Positions 51,496 through 59,986 of a stretch of 64,000 nucleotides of DNA are shown piece by piece. The notes under the pieces were generated by a model. It was not told the DNA's origin, made no database searches, and saw only the letters and a program-made list of their open reading frames with translations. Source of the DNA: Azospirillum oryzae (lineage in GTDB: Bacteria > Pseudomonadota > Alphaproteobacteria > Azospirillales > Azospirillaceae); contig NZ_FXAK01000007.1 of assembly GCF_900177515.1 (NCBI RefSeq), forward strand, positions 2,278,501-2,342,500, in the 5' to 3' direction. Made by a program: the position numbers and the translations under genes. Each line of letters opens with the position of its first letter. Positions within the stretch are counted from its first letter, which is position 1.

Positions 51496-52935
51496 TCAGC
51501 GCGCTGCGGCGCGCTGCTGGAACAGTGCGACGCCACGCAGGAGATCCAGCGCGCGGGCGAGCTGGAAATCGAAGGGCGGCTCGGCCCCTTCCGCCGCCGC
51601 CCCCTCGGCCGGAGCGGCGCCCGGCGCAGGAGCGGCACCGGGCGCAGGAGCAGCCCCCGGAGCAGCGCCGGCGCCCGGACCCGGAGCGGGTGCCCCCGGA
51701 TTGGGAGCGGCCGGCGTGCCCGGAGCGGCCGGGTTGGTGGTGGCCGGGCGCGGCGCCTTATTCTGATTGGCGGCATCGGGGTTGACCAGCGCGCCCTTCA
51801 GGTCGGCTTCGCGGCGGCGGACGACGTTCTTGTCCAGATCCTCCACCTTGGCGACATGCACCTCGATGTCCGGGGTGATGCCCAGCTGCTGGATCGAGCG
51901 GCCCGACGGCGTGTAGTAGCGCGCCGTGGTCAGGCGCATGGCGCCATGGCCCGGCAGCGGGATGATGGTCTGCACCGATCCCTTGCCGAAGCTCTGGGTG
52001 CCCATGATGATCGCGCGCTTGTGGTCCTGCAGGGCGCCGGCGACGATTTCCGAGGCCGAGGCCGACCCGCCATTGACCAGCACCACCATCGGCAGGCCCT
52101 TGATCAGGTCGCCCGGCTTGGCGTTGAAGCGGGTGCCCTCCTCCGCCCGCCGGCCGCGGGTCGACACAATCTCGCCCTTTTCCAGGAAGGTATCGGACAC
52201 CGACACCGCCTGATCGAGCAGGCCGCCCGGATTGTTGCGCAGGTCGAGGACGAAGCCCTTCAGCTTGTCGCCCAACTGCTGCTGGATGGAGGAGATCGCC
52301 TTCTCCAGCCCGCTCTGCGTCTGCTCGTTGAAGCTGGTGATGCGGATATAGCCGATGTCGCCTTCCGTACGGTAGCGGACCGACTGCACCTTGATGACGG
52401 CGCGGGTCAGCGACACGGTGAAGGGCTCGCCCGCCTCGCCGCGGCGGACGGTGACCTTCAGCTCGCTGCCCACCGGGCCGCGCATCTTCTCCACCGCCTC
52501 GTTCAGGCTGAGGCCCATCACCGCCTCGCCGTTCAGCTGGACGATCAGGTCGCCCGGCTGCAGGCCGGCGCGGAAGGCCGGGGTGTCGTCGATGGGCGAC
52601 ACGACCTTCACCAGGCCGTTCTCCATCGTCACCTCGATGCCCAGCCCGCCGAACTCCCCGCGGGTCTGGACCTGCATGTCCTGGAAGCTCTTCTTGTTCA
52701 GATAGCTCGAATGCGGGTCGAGCGAGGTCAGCATCCCGTTGATCGCCGATTCGATCAGCTGTTCATCGGTCACCGGCTCGACATATTCGGCGCGGACGCG
52801 CTCGAAGACGTCGCCGAACAGGTTCAGTTGCCGGTAGGTGTCCGACGAATTGCTGGACTGCGCGGTGACGGTGGCGACGCCGGCGCCCAGAAACACCAGA
52901 GCAGCCGCCGTGGCGGCGCGCTTGATCATCCTCAT
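51496..52935 (-). CDS. ctpA: S41 family C-terminal processing peptidase
   Basis: Periplasmic carboxyl-terminal protease (479 aa). A signal peptide (MIKRAATAAALVFLGAGVATVTA) is followed by a PDZ domain (about 90-165, FGGLGIEVTMENGLVKVVSPIDDTPAFRAGLQPGDLI) and the S41 catalytic core with GSASASEIVAGALQDHKRAIIMGTQSFGKGSVQT, holding the Ser-Lys dyad. The C-terminal about 70 residues are a Pro/Ala/Gly-rich repeat (PGAGAAPGAAPAPGAAP) of low complexity. The ATG begins directly after the TAG of the EnvC-like gene. Confidence 0.96.
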   Translation of the reverse strand: MRMIKRAATAAALVFLGAGVATVTAQSSNSSDTYRQLNLFGDVFERVRAEYVEPVTDEQLIESAINGMLTSLDPHSSYLNKKSFQDMQVQTRGEFGGLGIEVTMENGLVKVVSPIDDTPAFRAGLQPGDLIVQLNGEAVMGLSLNEAVEKMRGPVGSELKVTVRRGEAGEPFTVSLTRAVIKVQSVRYRTEGDIGYIRITSFNEQTQSGLEKAISSIQQQLGDKLKGFVLDLRNNPGGLLDQAVSVSDTFLEKGEIVSTRGRRAEEGTRFNAKPGDLIKGLPMVVLVNGGSASASEIVAGALQDHKRAIIMGTQSFGKGSVQTIIPLPGHGAMRLTTARYYTPSGRSIQQLGITPDIEVHVAKVEDLDKNVVRRREADLKGALVNPDAANQNKAPRPATTNPAAPGTPAAPNPGAPAPGPGAGAAPGAAPAPGAAPAPGAAPAEGAAAEGAEPPFDFQLARALDLLRGVALFQQRAAAR

Positions 52936-54573
52936 CTACCCTTGTCCTTTCCCCTCCGGGGCGCCGAACCCGCGTTGCGGGTTGATCGGCTGGCCGTTTC
53001 GTCGCAGCTCGAAATAGAGATCCGGATTGCCGTCCGACGGCATGACCGCCAGCGGTTCCCCGCTGGCCACCTTACGCCCGACGGCCGTGTCGATCCGGCC
53101 CAAACCCGCAATCAAACTATGATATCCGTTGCCGTGTTCCACGATCAAGATGAGGCCATAGCCCTTGAAGGGGCCGGCGAACACGATCGTGCCGCCGCGC
53201 GGCGCCACCACGGCGGCGCCGGGGCGGGTCTGCACCGTCACGCCGCGGCTGGTGGCGCCGAAGCGGTCGGATTCGCCGAAGCGGGTGGTCAGCTTGCCGG
53301 CGGCGGGCAGCACCATGCCGGCGATGGCCGGCGGGCCGTCGGGAGCGCGGGCGGCAAGCTCGCGCTCGCGCGCCGCTTCCTTGGCCGCTTCGTCCTTCGC
53401 CCGCTTTTCCTCGGCGGCCTTCTGTTCGGCGATCTTCTGTTCGGCGGCGCGCAGTTCGGCCAGCTTGTGCTCGGCCGCCTTGCGCTCCGCTTCCTTCTGG
53501 GCGGCGAGGCGGCGTTCAGCCTCGCGCTTTTCCGCCTCCCGGCGGGCGGCTTCCTTGCGTTCAGCCTCGCGCCGTTCGGCCTCGCGGCGGGCGGCAGCCT
53601 CGATGGCGGCGCGGCGTTCGGCCTCGATCCGCTCCATCAGCTGGCGCAGGTCGGTGGCCTGACCGGACAGGTCCGCCATGCGCTGGCCGACCTGGACGCG
53701 CTCCTCCTCCGTCTGGCGCGACAGCTCCTCGCGCCGGGCGATCAGGCGGTTCATCTCGTCCTGCTTCTCGGACAGCGCCACCCGCGCCGCCAGCGCCTTC
53801 GACCGCTGGTCCACCAGCTTGCCGCGGGTGTCGGCCAGCGCAGTCAGCGCCTGTGCCAAGGCATCGGCCCGCGCCTTGAGCGCCGGCACCGCATCGCGCA
53901 GCAGCAGGGCGGAGCGCAGCGTGTCGACCGGGCTTTCCGGCCGGGCCAGCGCCGCTTCCGGCGGAATGCGCGCCAGCCGCTGCAGGGCGGCCAGCAGGGT
54001 GGCGATCTGCTGCCGCTCGGCGTCGAGCCCGGCGGACCGCTCGCGCTCCTCCGCCTCCAGCCCGGCGAGCGACTCCTCCAACTGGTCGAGCGTCTGTTCC
54101 TGCCCGCGCGCCTGATCGGCCAAGGCGATCAGCCGGCCGCGCAGGTCGTCGAGTTCGGTCTGAAGCGCCTGCGACTGGCGTTCAAGCTGCTGCTGGCGCT
54201 GCTTGCCGGTCTGGAGCTGCTGTTCGACCCGCTTCAGCGTCTCCTTGGGCGCATCGCTTTGCGCATTCGCCGGCTGGGCGAGGATCAGGCCGGCGATGAC
54301 GACGAATCCGGCGAGGATTCCCTCTCCCGCCCCGGATACCCTCTCCCCCCCGGGGAGAGGGCTGGGTGAGGGGGATGCATTGCGAGACGTAGATTGAAAA
54401 GCTGAGCTACGTTCTGAAGATTCTGCATCTCCACGCCACGCGTCCCCCTCACCCCGACCCTCTCCCCGCTCTCGGCGGATCTTCGATCCGCCTGTCGCGT
54501 CAGCGCAAACTTCGTTTGCGCGTGAGCGGGGGGGAGAGGGGGAATACGGCATGAAAGAGCCACGCGGCGCCAT
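52936..54573 (-). CDS. EnvC-like M23 (LytM) protein with repeat-invaded N-terminus
   Basis: Septal murein-hydrolase activator type. After a signal segment (hydrophobic 86-98, ILAGFVVIAGLIL; cleavage after ANA at about 104) come long coiled coils (about 108-225 and 260-400, rich in ERRAAIEAAARREAERREA repeats) and a C-terminal LytM domain. LytM is degenerate: the zinc ligands are S/T-type in SRGVTVQT, and LYFELR replaces the usual HxH, so it is likely an amidase activator rather than a peptidase. The first about 85 codons of this frame (54573-54319) are composite repeat sequence, and no ATG, GTG or TTG is in frame between the repeat and the signal core; the only starts lie at 54573 and 54552 inside the repeat. 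The native start seems to be disrupted or replaced. Confidence 0.8.
   Translation of the reverse strand: MAPRGSFMPYSPSPPRSRANEVCADATGGSKIRRERGEGRGEGDAWRGDAESSERSSAFQSTSRNASPSPSPLPGGERVSGAGEGILAGFVVIAGLILAQPANAQSDAPKETLKRVEQQLQTGKQRQQQLERQSQALQTELDDLRGRLIALADQARGQEQTLDQLEESLAGLEAEERERSAGLDAERQQIATLLAALQRLARIPPEAALARPESPVDTLRSALLLRDAVPALKARADALAQALTALADTRGKLVDQRSKALAARVALSEKQDEMNRLIARREELSRQTEEERVQVGQRMADLSGQATDLRQLMERIEAERRAAIEAAARREAERREAERKEAARREAEKREAERRLAAQKEAERKAAEHKLAELRAAEQKIAEQKAAEEKRAKDEAAKEAARERELAARAPDGPPAIAGMVLPAAGKLTTRFGESDRFGATSRGVTVQTRPGAAVVAPRGGTIVFAGPFKGYGLILIVEHGNGYHSLIAGLGRIDTAVGRKVASGEPLAVMPSDGNPDLYFELRRNGQPINPQRGFGAPEGKGQG
54320..54545. repeat. Composite hairpin repeat (CCCTCTCCC family), copy C
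   Basis: Left part 54320-54376 and right part 54441-54542 are imperfect inverted copies with CCCTCTCCCC/GGGGAGAGGG and GTGAGGGGG/CCCCCTCAC segments. Internal perfect mini-hairpins are GGCGGATC/GATCCGCC and CGCAAAC/GTTTGCG. The element fills the gap between gpmI and the EnvC-like gene and reads as the N-terminus of the latter. Confidence 0.8.
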
Positions 54574-54576
54574 CCG

Positions 54577-56139
54577 TTACTCCGCCGCCGCGCGGGCGGC
54601 GGTGCGGACCAGCAGGTTGCGGCCGGTCATCTCGGCCGGCTTCGGCAGGCCCAGCAGGTCGAGCAGCGTCGGCGCGATGTCGGCCAGCCGGCCGCTCTCG
54701 ATCCGGGCGCCGGCCGGGCCGTTGACCAGCACCAGCGGCACCTTGTCCAGCGTGTGGGCGGTGTGCGGGCCGCCGGTCTCCGGGTCCTTCATCAACTCGC
54801 AATTGCCATGATCGGCGGTGACCAGCATGGTGCCGCCGGCGCGGCGCACCGCCGCCTCCACCTGACCCAGGCTGCCGTCGACCGCCTGCACCGCCTTGAT
54901 GGCGGCGTCGAGCATGCCGCTGTGGCCGACCATGTCGGGGTTGGCGAAGTTGACGACGATCAGGTCATACTTGCCGGAATCGATGGCGCCGACCAGCTTG
55001 CCGGTCACCTCGGCGGCGGACATCTCCGGCTGCAGGTCGTAGGTGGCGACCTTCGGCGACGGGACCAGGATGCGGTCCTCGCCCTCATAGACCCGCTCCT
55101 CGCCGCCGTTGAAGAAGAAGGTGACGTGCGGGTACTTCTCCGTCTCGGCGATGCGCAGCTGCTTCATTCCGGCCTCGGAAACCACCTCGCCCAGCACCTT
55201 GGTGAGAGATTTCGGCGGAAAGATGGTGGTCATCAGCTTCGCCAGCGCCGACGAATATTCGACCATGCCGACGGCGGCGGCCAGCTTGGGCGCACCGTCG
55301 ACCGGGAAGCCGTCGAAAGCCGGATCGACATAGGCGGCCAGGATCTCGCGGGCGCGGTCGGCGCGGAAATTCGCCATCAGGATGGCGTCGCCGTCCTTCA
55401 TGCCGGCATAGCCGCCGATCACCGTCGGGAGGATGAACTCGTCATGCTTGTCGGCGGCATAGCTCTGCTCGATCGCCTGGATCGGGTCGGCGGCGCGCTC
55501 GCCCTCCGCCTTGGTCATCGCCGCATAGGCCTTGGCGACGCGGTCCCAGCGCTTGTCGCGGTCCATGGCGTAATAGCGGCCGATGACGGTCGCCACCTCG
55601 ACGCCCGGCAGCTCGAAGACGTCGGCCATGAACTCGGCGACCTGATCCTTGGCACTCTGCGGCGGAACGTCGCGGCCGTCGGTGAAGGCATGGACCGCCA
55701 CCGGCACGCCCTCGCGCGACAGCACGCCGGCCAGCGCGGCGATGTGGTCCTGGTGGGAGTGCACGCCGCCCGGCGACAGCAGGCCCATCAGGTGGACGCG
55801 CCCGCCGGTCTTGTGCATCGCCTTGACCAGATCGTTCAGCGCGGCGTTGCGCTCAAGCTCGCCCTCGACGATGGCGTGGTCGATCATCACGAGATCCTGC
55901 ATGACGACCCGGCCGGCGCCGAGATTCATGTGGCCGACCTCGGAGTTGCCCATCTGGCCCTTGGGCAGGCCGACCTCCTCCTCGCTGGCGTCGAGGAAGG
56001 CCGTCGGCTCGGCCGACCACAGGCGGTCCCAGTTCGGGGTGTCACCCAGCGCAATCGCGTTGTCGGACCGCTCCTCGCGATAGCCCCAGCCGTCCAGGAT
56101 GCAGAGGACGACGGGGCGGGGTCGGTTGGTCTCGGTCAT
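54577..56139 (-). CDS. gpmI: 2,3-bisphosphoglycerate-independent phosphoglycerate mutase
   Basis: Mn-dependent glycolytic mutase (520 aa) of the alkaline-phosphatase superfamily. The N-terminal VVLCILDGWGYREERSDNAI with the metal Asp, the catalytic Ser in QMGNSEVGHMNLGAGR (about 68-72), and the C-terminal metal sites NFANPDMVGHSG and TADHGNCE are all intact. The length is normal. AAAGG precedes the ATG. It follows rlmH by 90 bp on the minus strand; a repeat element separates it from the EnvC-like gene downstream. Confidence 0.97.
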   Translation of the reverse strand: MTETNRPRPVVLCILDGWGYREERSDNAIALGDTPNWDRLWSAEPTAFLDASEEEVGLPKGQMGNSEVGHMNLGAGRVVMQDLVMIDHAIVEGELERNAALNDLVKAMHKTGGRVHLMGLLSPGGVHSHQDHIAALAGVLSREGVPVAVHAFTDGRDVPPQSAKDQVAEFMADVFELPGVEVATVIGRYYAMDRDKRWDRVAKAYAAMTKAEGERAADPIQAIEQSYAADKHDEFILPTVIGGYAGMKDGDAILMANFRADRAREILAAYVDPAFDGFPVDGAPKLAAAVGMVEYSSALAKLMTTIFPPKSLTKVLGEVVSEAGMKQLRIAETEKYPHVTFFFNGGEERVYEGEDRILVPSPKVATYDLQPEMSAAEVTGKLVGAIDSGKYDLIVVNFANPDMVGHSGMLDAAIKAVQAVDGSLGQVEAAVRRAGGTMLVTADHGNCELMKDPETGGPHTAHTLDKVPLVLVNGPAGARIESGRLADIAPTLLDLLGLPKPAEMTGRNLLVRTAARAAAE

Positions 56140-56229
56140 CGCGCTTACCTTTCTCGAAAGGTTGTGGTCTCGGAGATCTGTGTTTTTCGGCTCCGGCGCT
56201 TTTCCGCGCGCCGGATGCGACGCAGGGAA

Positions 56230-56688
56230 TCAGGATCTGTGATAGGGGTGACCGGCAAGAATTTGTTGGGCGCGATAGAGTTGCTCCGCAAGCATGCCGC
56301 GCACCAGCATGTGGGGCCAGGTCATCGGCCCGAAGGCGAGCAGGAAGTCGGCCCGCGCGCGCACCGCCTCGCCATGGCCGTCGGCACCGCCGATCAGGAA
56401 GGCGAGGTCACCGGCGCCGCGGTCGCGCCACTCGCCGATCTTGGCGGCGAAGGCTTCGCTGGGCAGCGCCTTACCGCGTTCGTCCAGCGCCACCACGATG
56501 GCGCCGGCAGGCACGGCGGCGAGCAGCAGCTCCGCCTCCTGCCGTTTCAATTCGTCGGAGGAGAGGCGTTTCTTCACCTCGACCTCCTTCAGGGTAAAGG
56601 GCCACCCGAGCCGTCCGACATACTCGTCGAACAGGTCGCGGGTCGGTCCACCCCGCGACCGCCCGACGGCGGCGAGCCACAGACGCAT
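56230..56688 (-). CDS. rlmH: 23S rRNA (pseudouridine1915-N3)-methyltransferase RlmH
   Basis: SPOUT methyltransferase (152 aa). MRLWLAAVGRSRGGPTRDLFDEYVGR at the start, VVALDERGKALPSEAFA and the knot-forming LAFLIGGADGHGEAVRARADFLLAFGPMTWPHMLVRGMLAEQLYRAQQI are diagnostic; the C-terminal GHPYHR completes the active site. It lies 25 bp after rsfS in the same direction. Confidence 0.97.
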   Translation of the reverse strand: MRLWLAAVGRSRGGPTRDLFDEYVGRLGWPFTLKEVEVKKRLSSDELKRQEAELLLAAVPAGAIVVALDERGKALPSEAFAAKIGEWRDRGAGDLAFLIGGADGHGEAVRARADFLLAFGPMTWPHMLVRGMLAEQLYRAQQILAGHPYHRS

Positions 56689-56713
56689 GGTGCGGCCCTC
56701 CGCCTCCGGCCCG

Positions 56714-57160
56714 TCAGGCGCTCAGCCGTGCCGTGCCCGACGGCGTCGGCAGCTCCAGACCCCACATCTTCTCGATGTTGTAGAAGGTCCGGACTTCCGG
56801 CTTGAACAGGTGGACGATCACGTCGCCGGCATCGACCAGAACCCAGTCGCACTGGGCCATGCCTTCCATCTCGACGCCGCGGACGCCGGCCTGCTTCAGC
56901 TTTTCGGCCAGCTTCATCGCCATGGCGGCGATGTGCCGCGTGTTGCGGCCCGACGCCACGATCATGTAATCGGCGAAGGTGGTTTTCCCGGCGAGATCGA
57001 TGACGGTGACGTCATCCGCCTGATCGGCGTCGAGCGACGCCTGAATGAGCGCCTTCAGGTCCTGCGGTTCCAGGATCTGGGGAACGGCGGCTGGCCGCGG
57101 AGCGGTCGCGGCCGTTTCGGTGTGCGTGGTGATGGCTCCAACCTCTTGCAACGGTTTCAC
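56714..57160 (-). CDS. rsfS: Ribosome silencing factor RsfS
   Basis: Binds ribosomal protein uL14 and blocks subunit joining in starvation (148 aa). KALIQASLDADQADDVTVIDLAGKTTFADYMIVASGRNTRHIAAMAMKLAEKLK and GVEMEGMAQCDWVLVDAGDVIVHLFKPEVRTFYNIEKMWG are the family core. The N-terminal about 35 residues are an extra hydrophilic stretch. The GTG start overlaps the nadD stop as GTGA. Confidence 0.96.
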   Translation of the reverse strand: MKPLQEVGAITTHTETAATAPRPAAVPQILEPQDLKALIQASLDADQADDVTVIDLAGKTTFADYMIVASGRNTRHIAAMAMKLAEKLKQAGVRGVEMEGMAQCDWVLVDAGDVIVHLFKPEVRTFYNIEKMWGLELPTPSGTARLSA

Positions 57161-57798
57161 GACCCGGCGGCCCGTGCCTGCCGGATCGCCGTCGCCGAGG
57201 CCGGGTGCAAGGGGTTGCGTAAGAACGCCCAGGCCGGCCGCCTGCGGCGCGCCAGCCCTTTGACCCCCGACACCGACACCCGTCGACGGGTGTAGCGCTG
57301 GGCGGCCTGACCGCTCAACGCACTAAGAGAATAGGTGGGGCGGGCGAAAACCGCAACGGCCACCGAGTCGAAGATTCGATTCCAATGCTTCCAGCGCGGA
57401 ATTTGTCGCAAATTGTCCGCCCCCATCAACCAAACGAAGCGTGTTCCGGGGAAGCGGTGCTGAAGCTTCGCCAGCGTGTCGGCGGTGTAGCGGGTGCCGA
57501 GCGCGGTCTCGATCGCCGTCACCTCGATCCGCGGATGGGCGGCGACCGCCCGCGCCTCCGCCATCCGGTCGGACAGCGAAGCCATGCCGGCGGCGGATTT
57601 TAGCGGGTTCTGCGGGCTGACCATCCACCAGACCCGGTCGAGCCCGAGCGCCTTCAGCGCGAACAGGCTGATGTGCCGGTGCCCGGCATGGGCCGGATTG
57701 AACGACCCGCCGAGAATGCCGACGGTGAGGCCGGCATAGAGCGGGCCGGAATAGAGGTGGGGGGCCTGGGCCTGATCCTTACGGTCGCGTCTGGCCAT
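57157..57798 (-). CDS. nadD: Nicotinate-nucleotide adenylyltransferase
   Basis: NAD-pathway enzyme (213 aa) converting NaMN to NaAD. TVGILGGSFNPAHAGHRHIS (HxGH as HAGH, about 25-40), WWMVSPQNPLK and FVWLMGADNLRQIPRWKHW are its hallmarks. The C-terminal SATAIRQA matches the ISSTxIR motif of the family with the first residues altered. ATG 57798 overlaps the end of proA by 20 bp; another ATG at 57813 is possible. It supplies the dinucleotide that a real NadE would amidate, which gives context to the divergent NadE homologue at 13.4 kb. Confidence 0.95.
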   Translation of the reverse strand: MARRDRKDQAQAPHLYSGPLYAGLTVGILGGSFNPAHAGHRHISLFALKALGLDRVWWMVSPQNPLKSAAGMASLSDRMAEARAVAAHPRIEVTAIETALGTRYTADTLAKLQHRFPGTRFVWLMGADNLRQIPRWKHWNRIFDSVAVAVFARPTYSLSALSGQAAQRYTRRRVSVSGVKGLARRRRPAWAFLRNPLHPASATAIRQARAAGS

Positions 57799-59053
57799 CG
57801 CCGCGCACGACATACTTGTAGCTGGTCAGCTGCTCCGCCCCCACCGGGCCGCGGGCGTGGAACTTGTCGGTGGAGATGCCGATCTCCGCCCCCATGCCGA
57901 ACTCGCCGCCGTCGGCGAACTGGGTCGAGGCGTTCCACAGCACGATGCCGCTGTCCACCCGCGACAGGAACCGCTCCGCCGCCGCCGGATCCTCGGTCAG
58001 GATCGATTCGGTGTGGTGGGAGCTGTGGGCGTTGATGTGGTCGATCGCCGCATCCACCCCATCCACCACGCCGCAGGCGATGATGGCGTCGAGATACTCG
58101 GTGTCCCAATCCCCCGGTGCCACCGCCGTCACCCGCGGATCGACCGCCTGGGCCGCCGCGTCGCCGCGCACGGCGCAGCCGGCATCCAGCAGGTCCTTCA
58201 CCAGCACCGGCAGCGCGGTGTCGGCGATGGCGCGGTCGACCAGCAGCGTCTCGGCGGCGCCGCAGATGGAGGTGCGGCGCATCTTGGCGTTCAGCACCAC
58301 CTTGCGCGCCTTTTCCAGGTCGGCGCCGGCATCGACATAGACATGGCAGTTGCCGTCCAGATGCTTGATGACCGGCACCCGGCTCTCGTCGGCGATGCGC
58401 TGGATCAGCGACTTGCCGCCGCGCGGGATGATGACGTCGATATAATCGCGCATGGTCAGCATGTGGCCGACGGCGGCGCGGTCGGTGGTCGGCACCAGCT
58501 GGATCGCCGCCTCCGGCAGTCCGGCCTCGCGCAGACCCTGGACCAGGCAGTCGGCGATGGCGCGGGACGAGCGGATGCTCTCCGACCCGCCGCGCAGGAT
58601 GGCGGCGTTGCCCGACTTCAGGCAGATTCCGCCGGCATCCGCCGTCACGTTGGGCCGGCTTTCATAGATGATGCCGACGACGCCCAGCGGCACGCGGACG
58701 CGCTGGATGCGCAGGCCGTTGGGCCGCGTCCATTCCGCCAGCACGCCACCGATGGGATCGGGGAAGTCGGCGATGTCCTCCAACCCCTTGGCCATCGCCT
58801 CGATGCGCTTGTCGTCCAGCATCAGCCGTTCGCGCATGGGGCCGGACAGATCGCGGGCGTTCGCCATGTCCTCGGCATTGGCGGCCTTGATCTCGGACGC
58901 GCGGGCGCGGATGGCCGCCGCCGCCGCCCTCAGCGCCCGGTCCTTCGACGGTCCTGGCACGGTCGCCAGCGCGGCCGCGGCGGCGCGGGCGGCGCGGCCG
59001 AGGGCGATCATCTGGTCGTGCAGGGCGTCGGTGGTGTCGAGCAGGGCGGACAT
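57779..59053 (-). CDS. proA: Gamma-glutamyl-phosphate reductase
   Basis: Second proline-biosynthesis enzyme (424 aa), NADPH-dependent aldehyde-dehydrogenase superfamily. VPLGVVGIIYESRPNVTADAGGICLKSGNAAILRGGSES, PRGGKSLIQRI, HLDGNCHVYVDAGADLEKA and the nucleophile Cys in RRTSICGAAETLLVD are intact. ATG 59053 has GGAG upstream; the very long open frame beyond it is not coding. It is first in the block proA-nadD-rsfS-rlmH-gpmI-envC-like-ctpA-yibQ. Confidence 0.97.
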   Translation of the reverse strand: MSALLDTTDALHDQMIALGRAARAAAAALATVPGPSKDRALRAAAAAIRARASEIKAANAEDMANARDLSGPMRERLMLDDKRIEAMAKGLEDIADFPDPIGGVLAEWTRPNGLRIQRVRVPLGVVGIIYESRPNVTADAGGICLKSGNAAILRGGSESIRSSRAIADCLVQGLREAGLPEAAIQLVPTTDRAAVGHMLTMRDYIDVIIPRGGKSLIQRIADESRVPVIKHLDGNCHVYVDAGADLEKARKVVLNAKMRRTSICGAAETLLVDRAIADTALPVLVKDLLDAGCAVRGDAAAQAVDPRVTAVAPGDWDTEYLDAIIACGVVDGVDAAIDHINAHSSHHTESILTEDPAAAERFLSRVDSGIVLWNASTQFADGGEFGMGAEIGISTDKFHARGPVGAEQLTSYKYVVRGDGQTRP

Positions 59054-59221
59054 GGAGGTCTCCGGACACTCTATCCGTTGAAGGGACGACGACCTTAACG
59101 AATTGTTCGGGGTTGCGAAAGCCGCGCGGTTGTGGGACTTCGGCGTTGCGGTATGGGCGGGCGTGTGCAAAACGCAACGCGGCACCCGCAGTGCCGGGGC
59201 AAGGTTTTCGGGTAAGGTAAC

Positions 59222-59965
59222 ATGCTGACGCTGCTGCTGATCGTCTCCGCTTTCTTCGCCGGCGTGCTGAACGCCGTGGCCGGGGGCGGCAGCTTCCTGA
59301 CCTTTCCGGCGCTGATCATGGCCGGGGTGCCGCCGCTGAACGCCAACGCCACCAGCACCGTCGCGGTGTCGCCCGGCGCGCTGGCCAGCGCCTTCGGCTA
59401 TCGGCGGGAGCTGGGTCGTATCCGCGACATCCACCTGCCCTCCTTCCTCGGCATCAGCCTCGTCGGCGGGCTGCTGGGCGCCCTGCTGCTGCTGTGGACG
59501 CCGCAGAAGACCTTCGAGATCATCGTGCCGTGGCTTCTGCTGTTCGCGACGCTGCTGTTCGCCATCGGCCCGACCGCGTCGGCCTGGATCCGCCGCAACT
59601 TCACCATCGGCCACGGCACGGTGCTGGCGGTGCAGTTCCTGATCGCCGTCTATGGCGGCTATTTCGGCGGCGGCATCGGCATCCTGATCCTGGCGACGCT
59701 CGGCGTCTTCGGCCTGACCGACCTGCACGCCATGAACGGGCTGAAGTCGCTGGTCTCCGGCTGCCTGAACGCCGTCGCCGTGGCGGCCTTCGTCGCCGGC
59801 GGAGCGGTCTATTGGCCGGAGGCCCTGGTCATGCTGGTCGCTGCCATGGCCGGCGGCTATGCCGGTGCGTCGGTCGCCCGCCACATCCCGCCGCCGGTCC
59901 TGCGCAAGCTGGTGATCCTGGTGGGGGCGGGCATGACCGTCTATTTCTTCATCACCAAGACCTGA
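59222..59965 (+). CDS. TSUP (TauE/SafE) family sulfite/sulfonate exporter
   Basis: Polytopic membrane protein (247 aa, about eight helices) of the 4-toluene sulfonate uptake permease family. Both repeated motifs are visible: FFAGVLNAVAGGGSFLTFPALIMAGVPPLNANATSTVAVSPG in the first half and FLIAVYGGYFGGGIGILILATLGVFGLTDLHAMNGLKSLVSGCLNA in the second. The transported anion is not predictable. AAGGTAAC precedes the ATG. It is upstream of rppH by 21 bp and probably co-transcribed, and lies at the right border of the presumed inversion. Confidence 0.92.
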   Translation: MLTLLLIVSAFFAGVLNAVAGGGSFLTFPALIMAGVPPLNANATSTVAVSPGALASAFGYRRELGRIRDIHLPSFLGISLVGGLLGALLLLWTPQKTFEIIVPWLLLFATLLFAIGPTASAWIRRNFTIGHGTVLAVQFLIAVYGGYFGGGIGILILATLGVFGLTDLHAMNGLKSLVSGCLNAVAVAAFVAGGAVYWPEALVMLVAAMAGGYAGASVARHIPPPVLRKLVILVGAGMTVYFFITKT

Positions 59966-59986
59966 CCCGAACGGAGTTCCCCCGGC

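Noticed and set aside
54285..54563. Separate 92-aa gene in the repeat between gpmI and the EnvC-like gene
   Set aside because: Composed entirely of the composite repeat; low-complexity Pro/Arg/Ser product without support.
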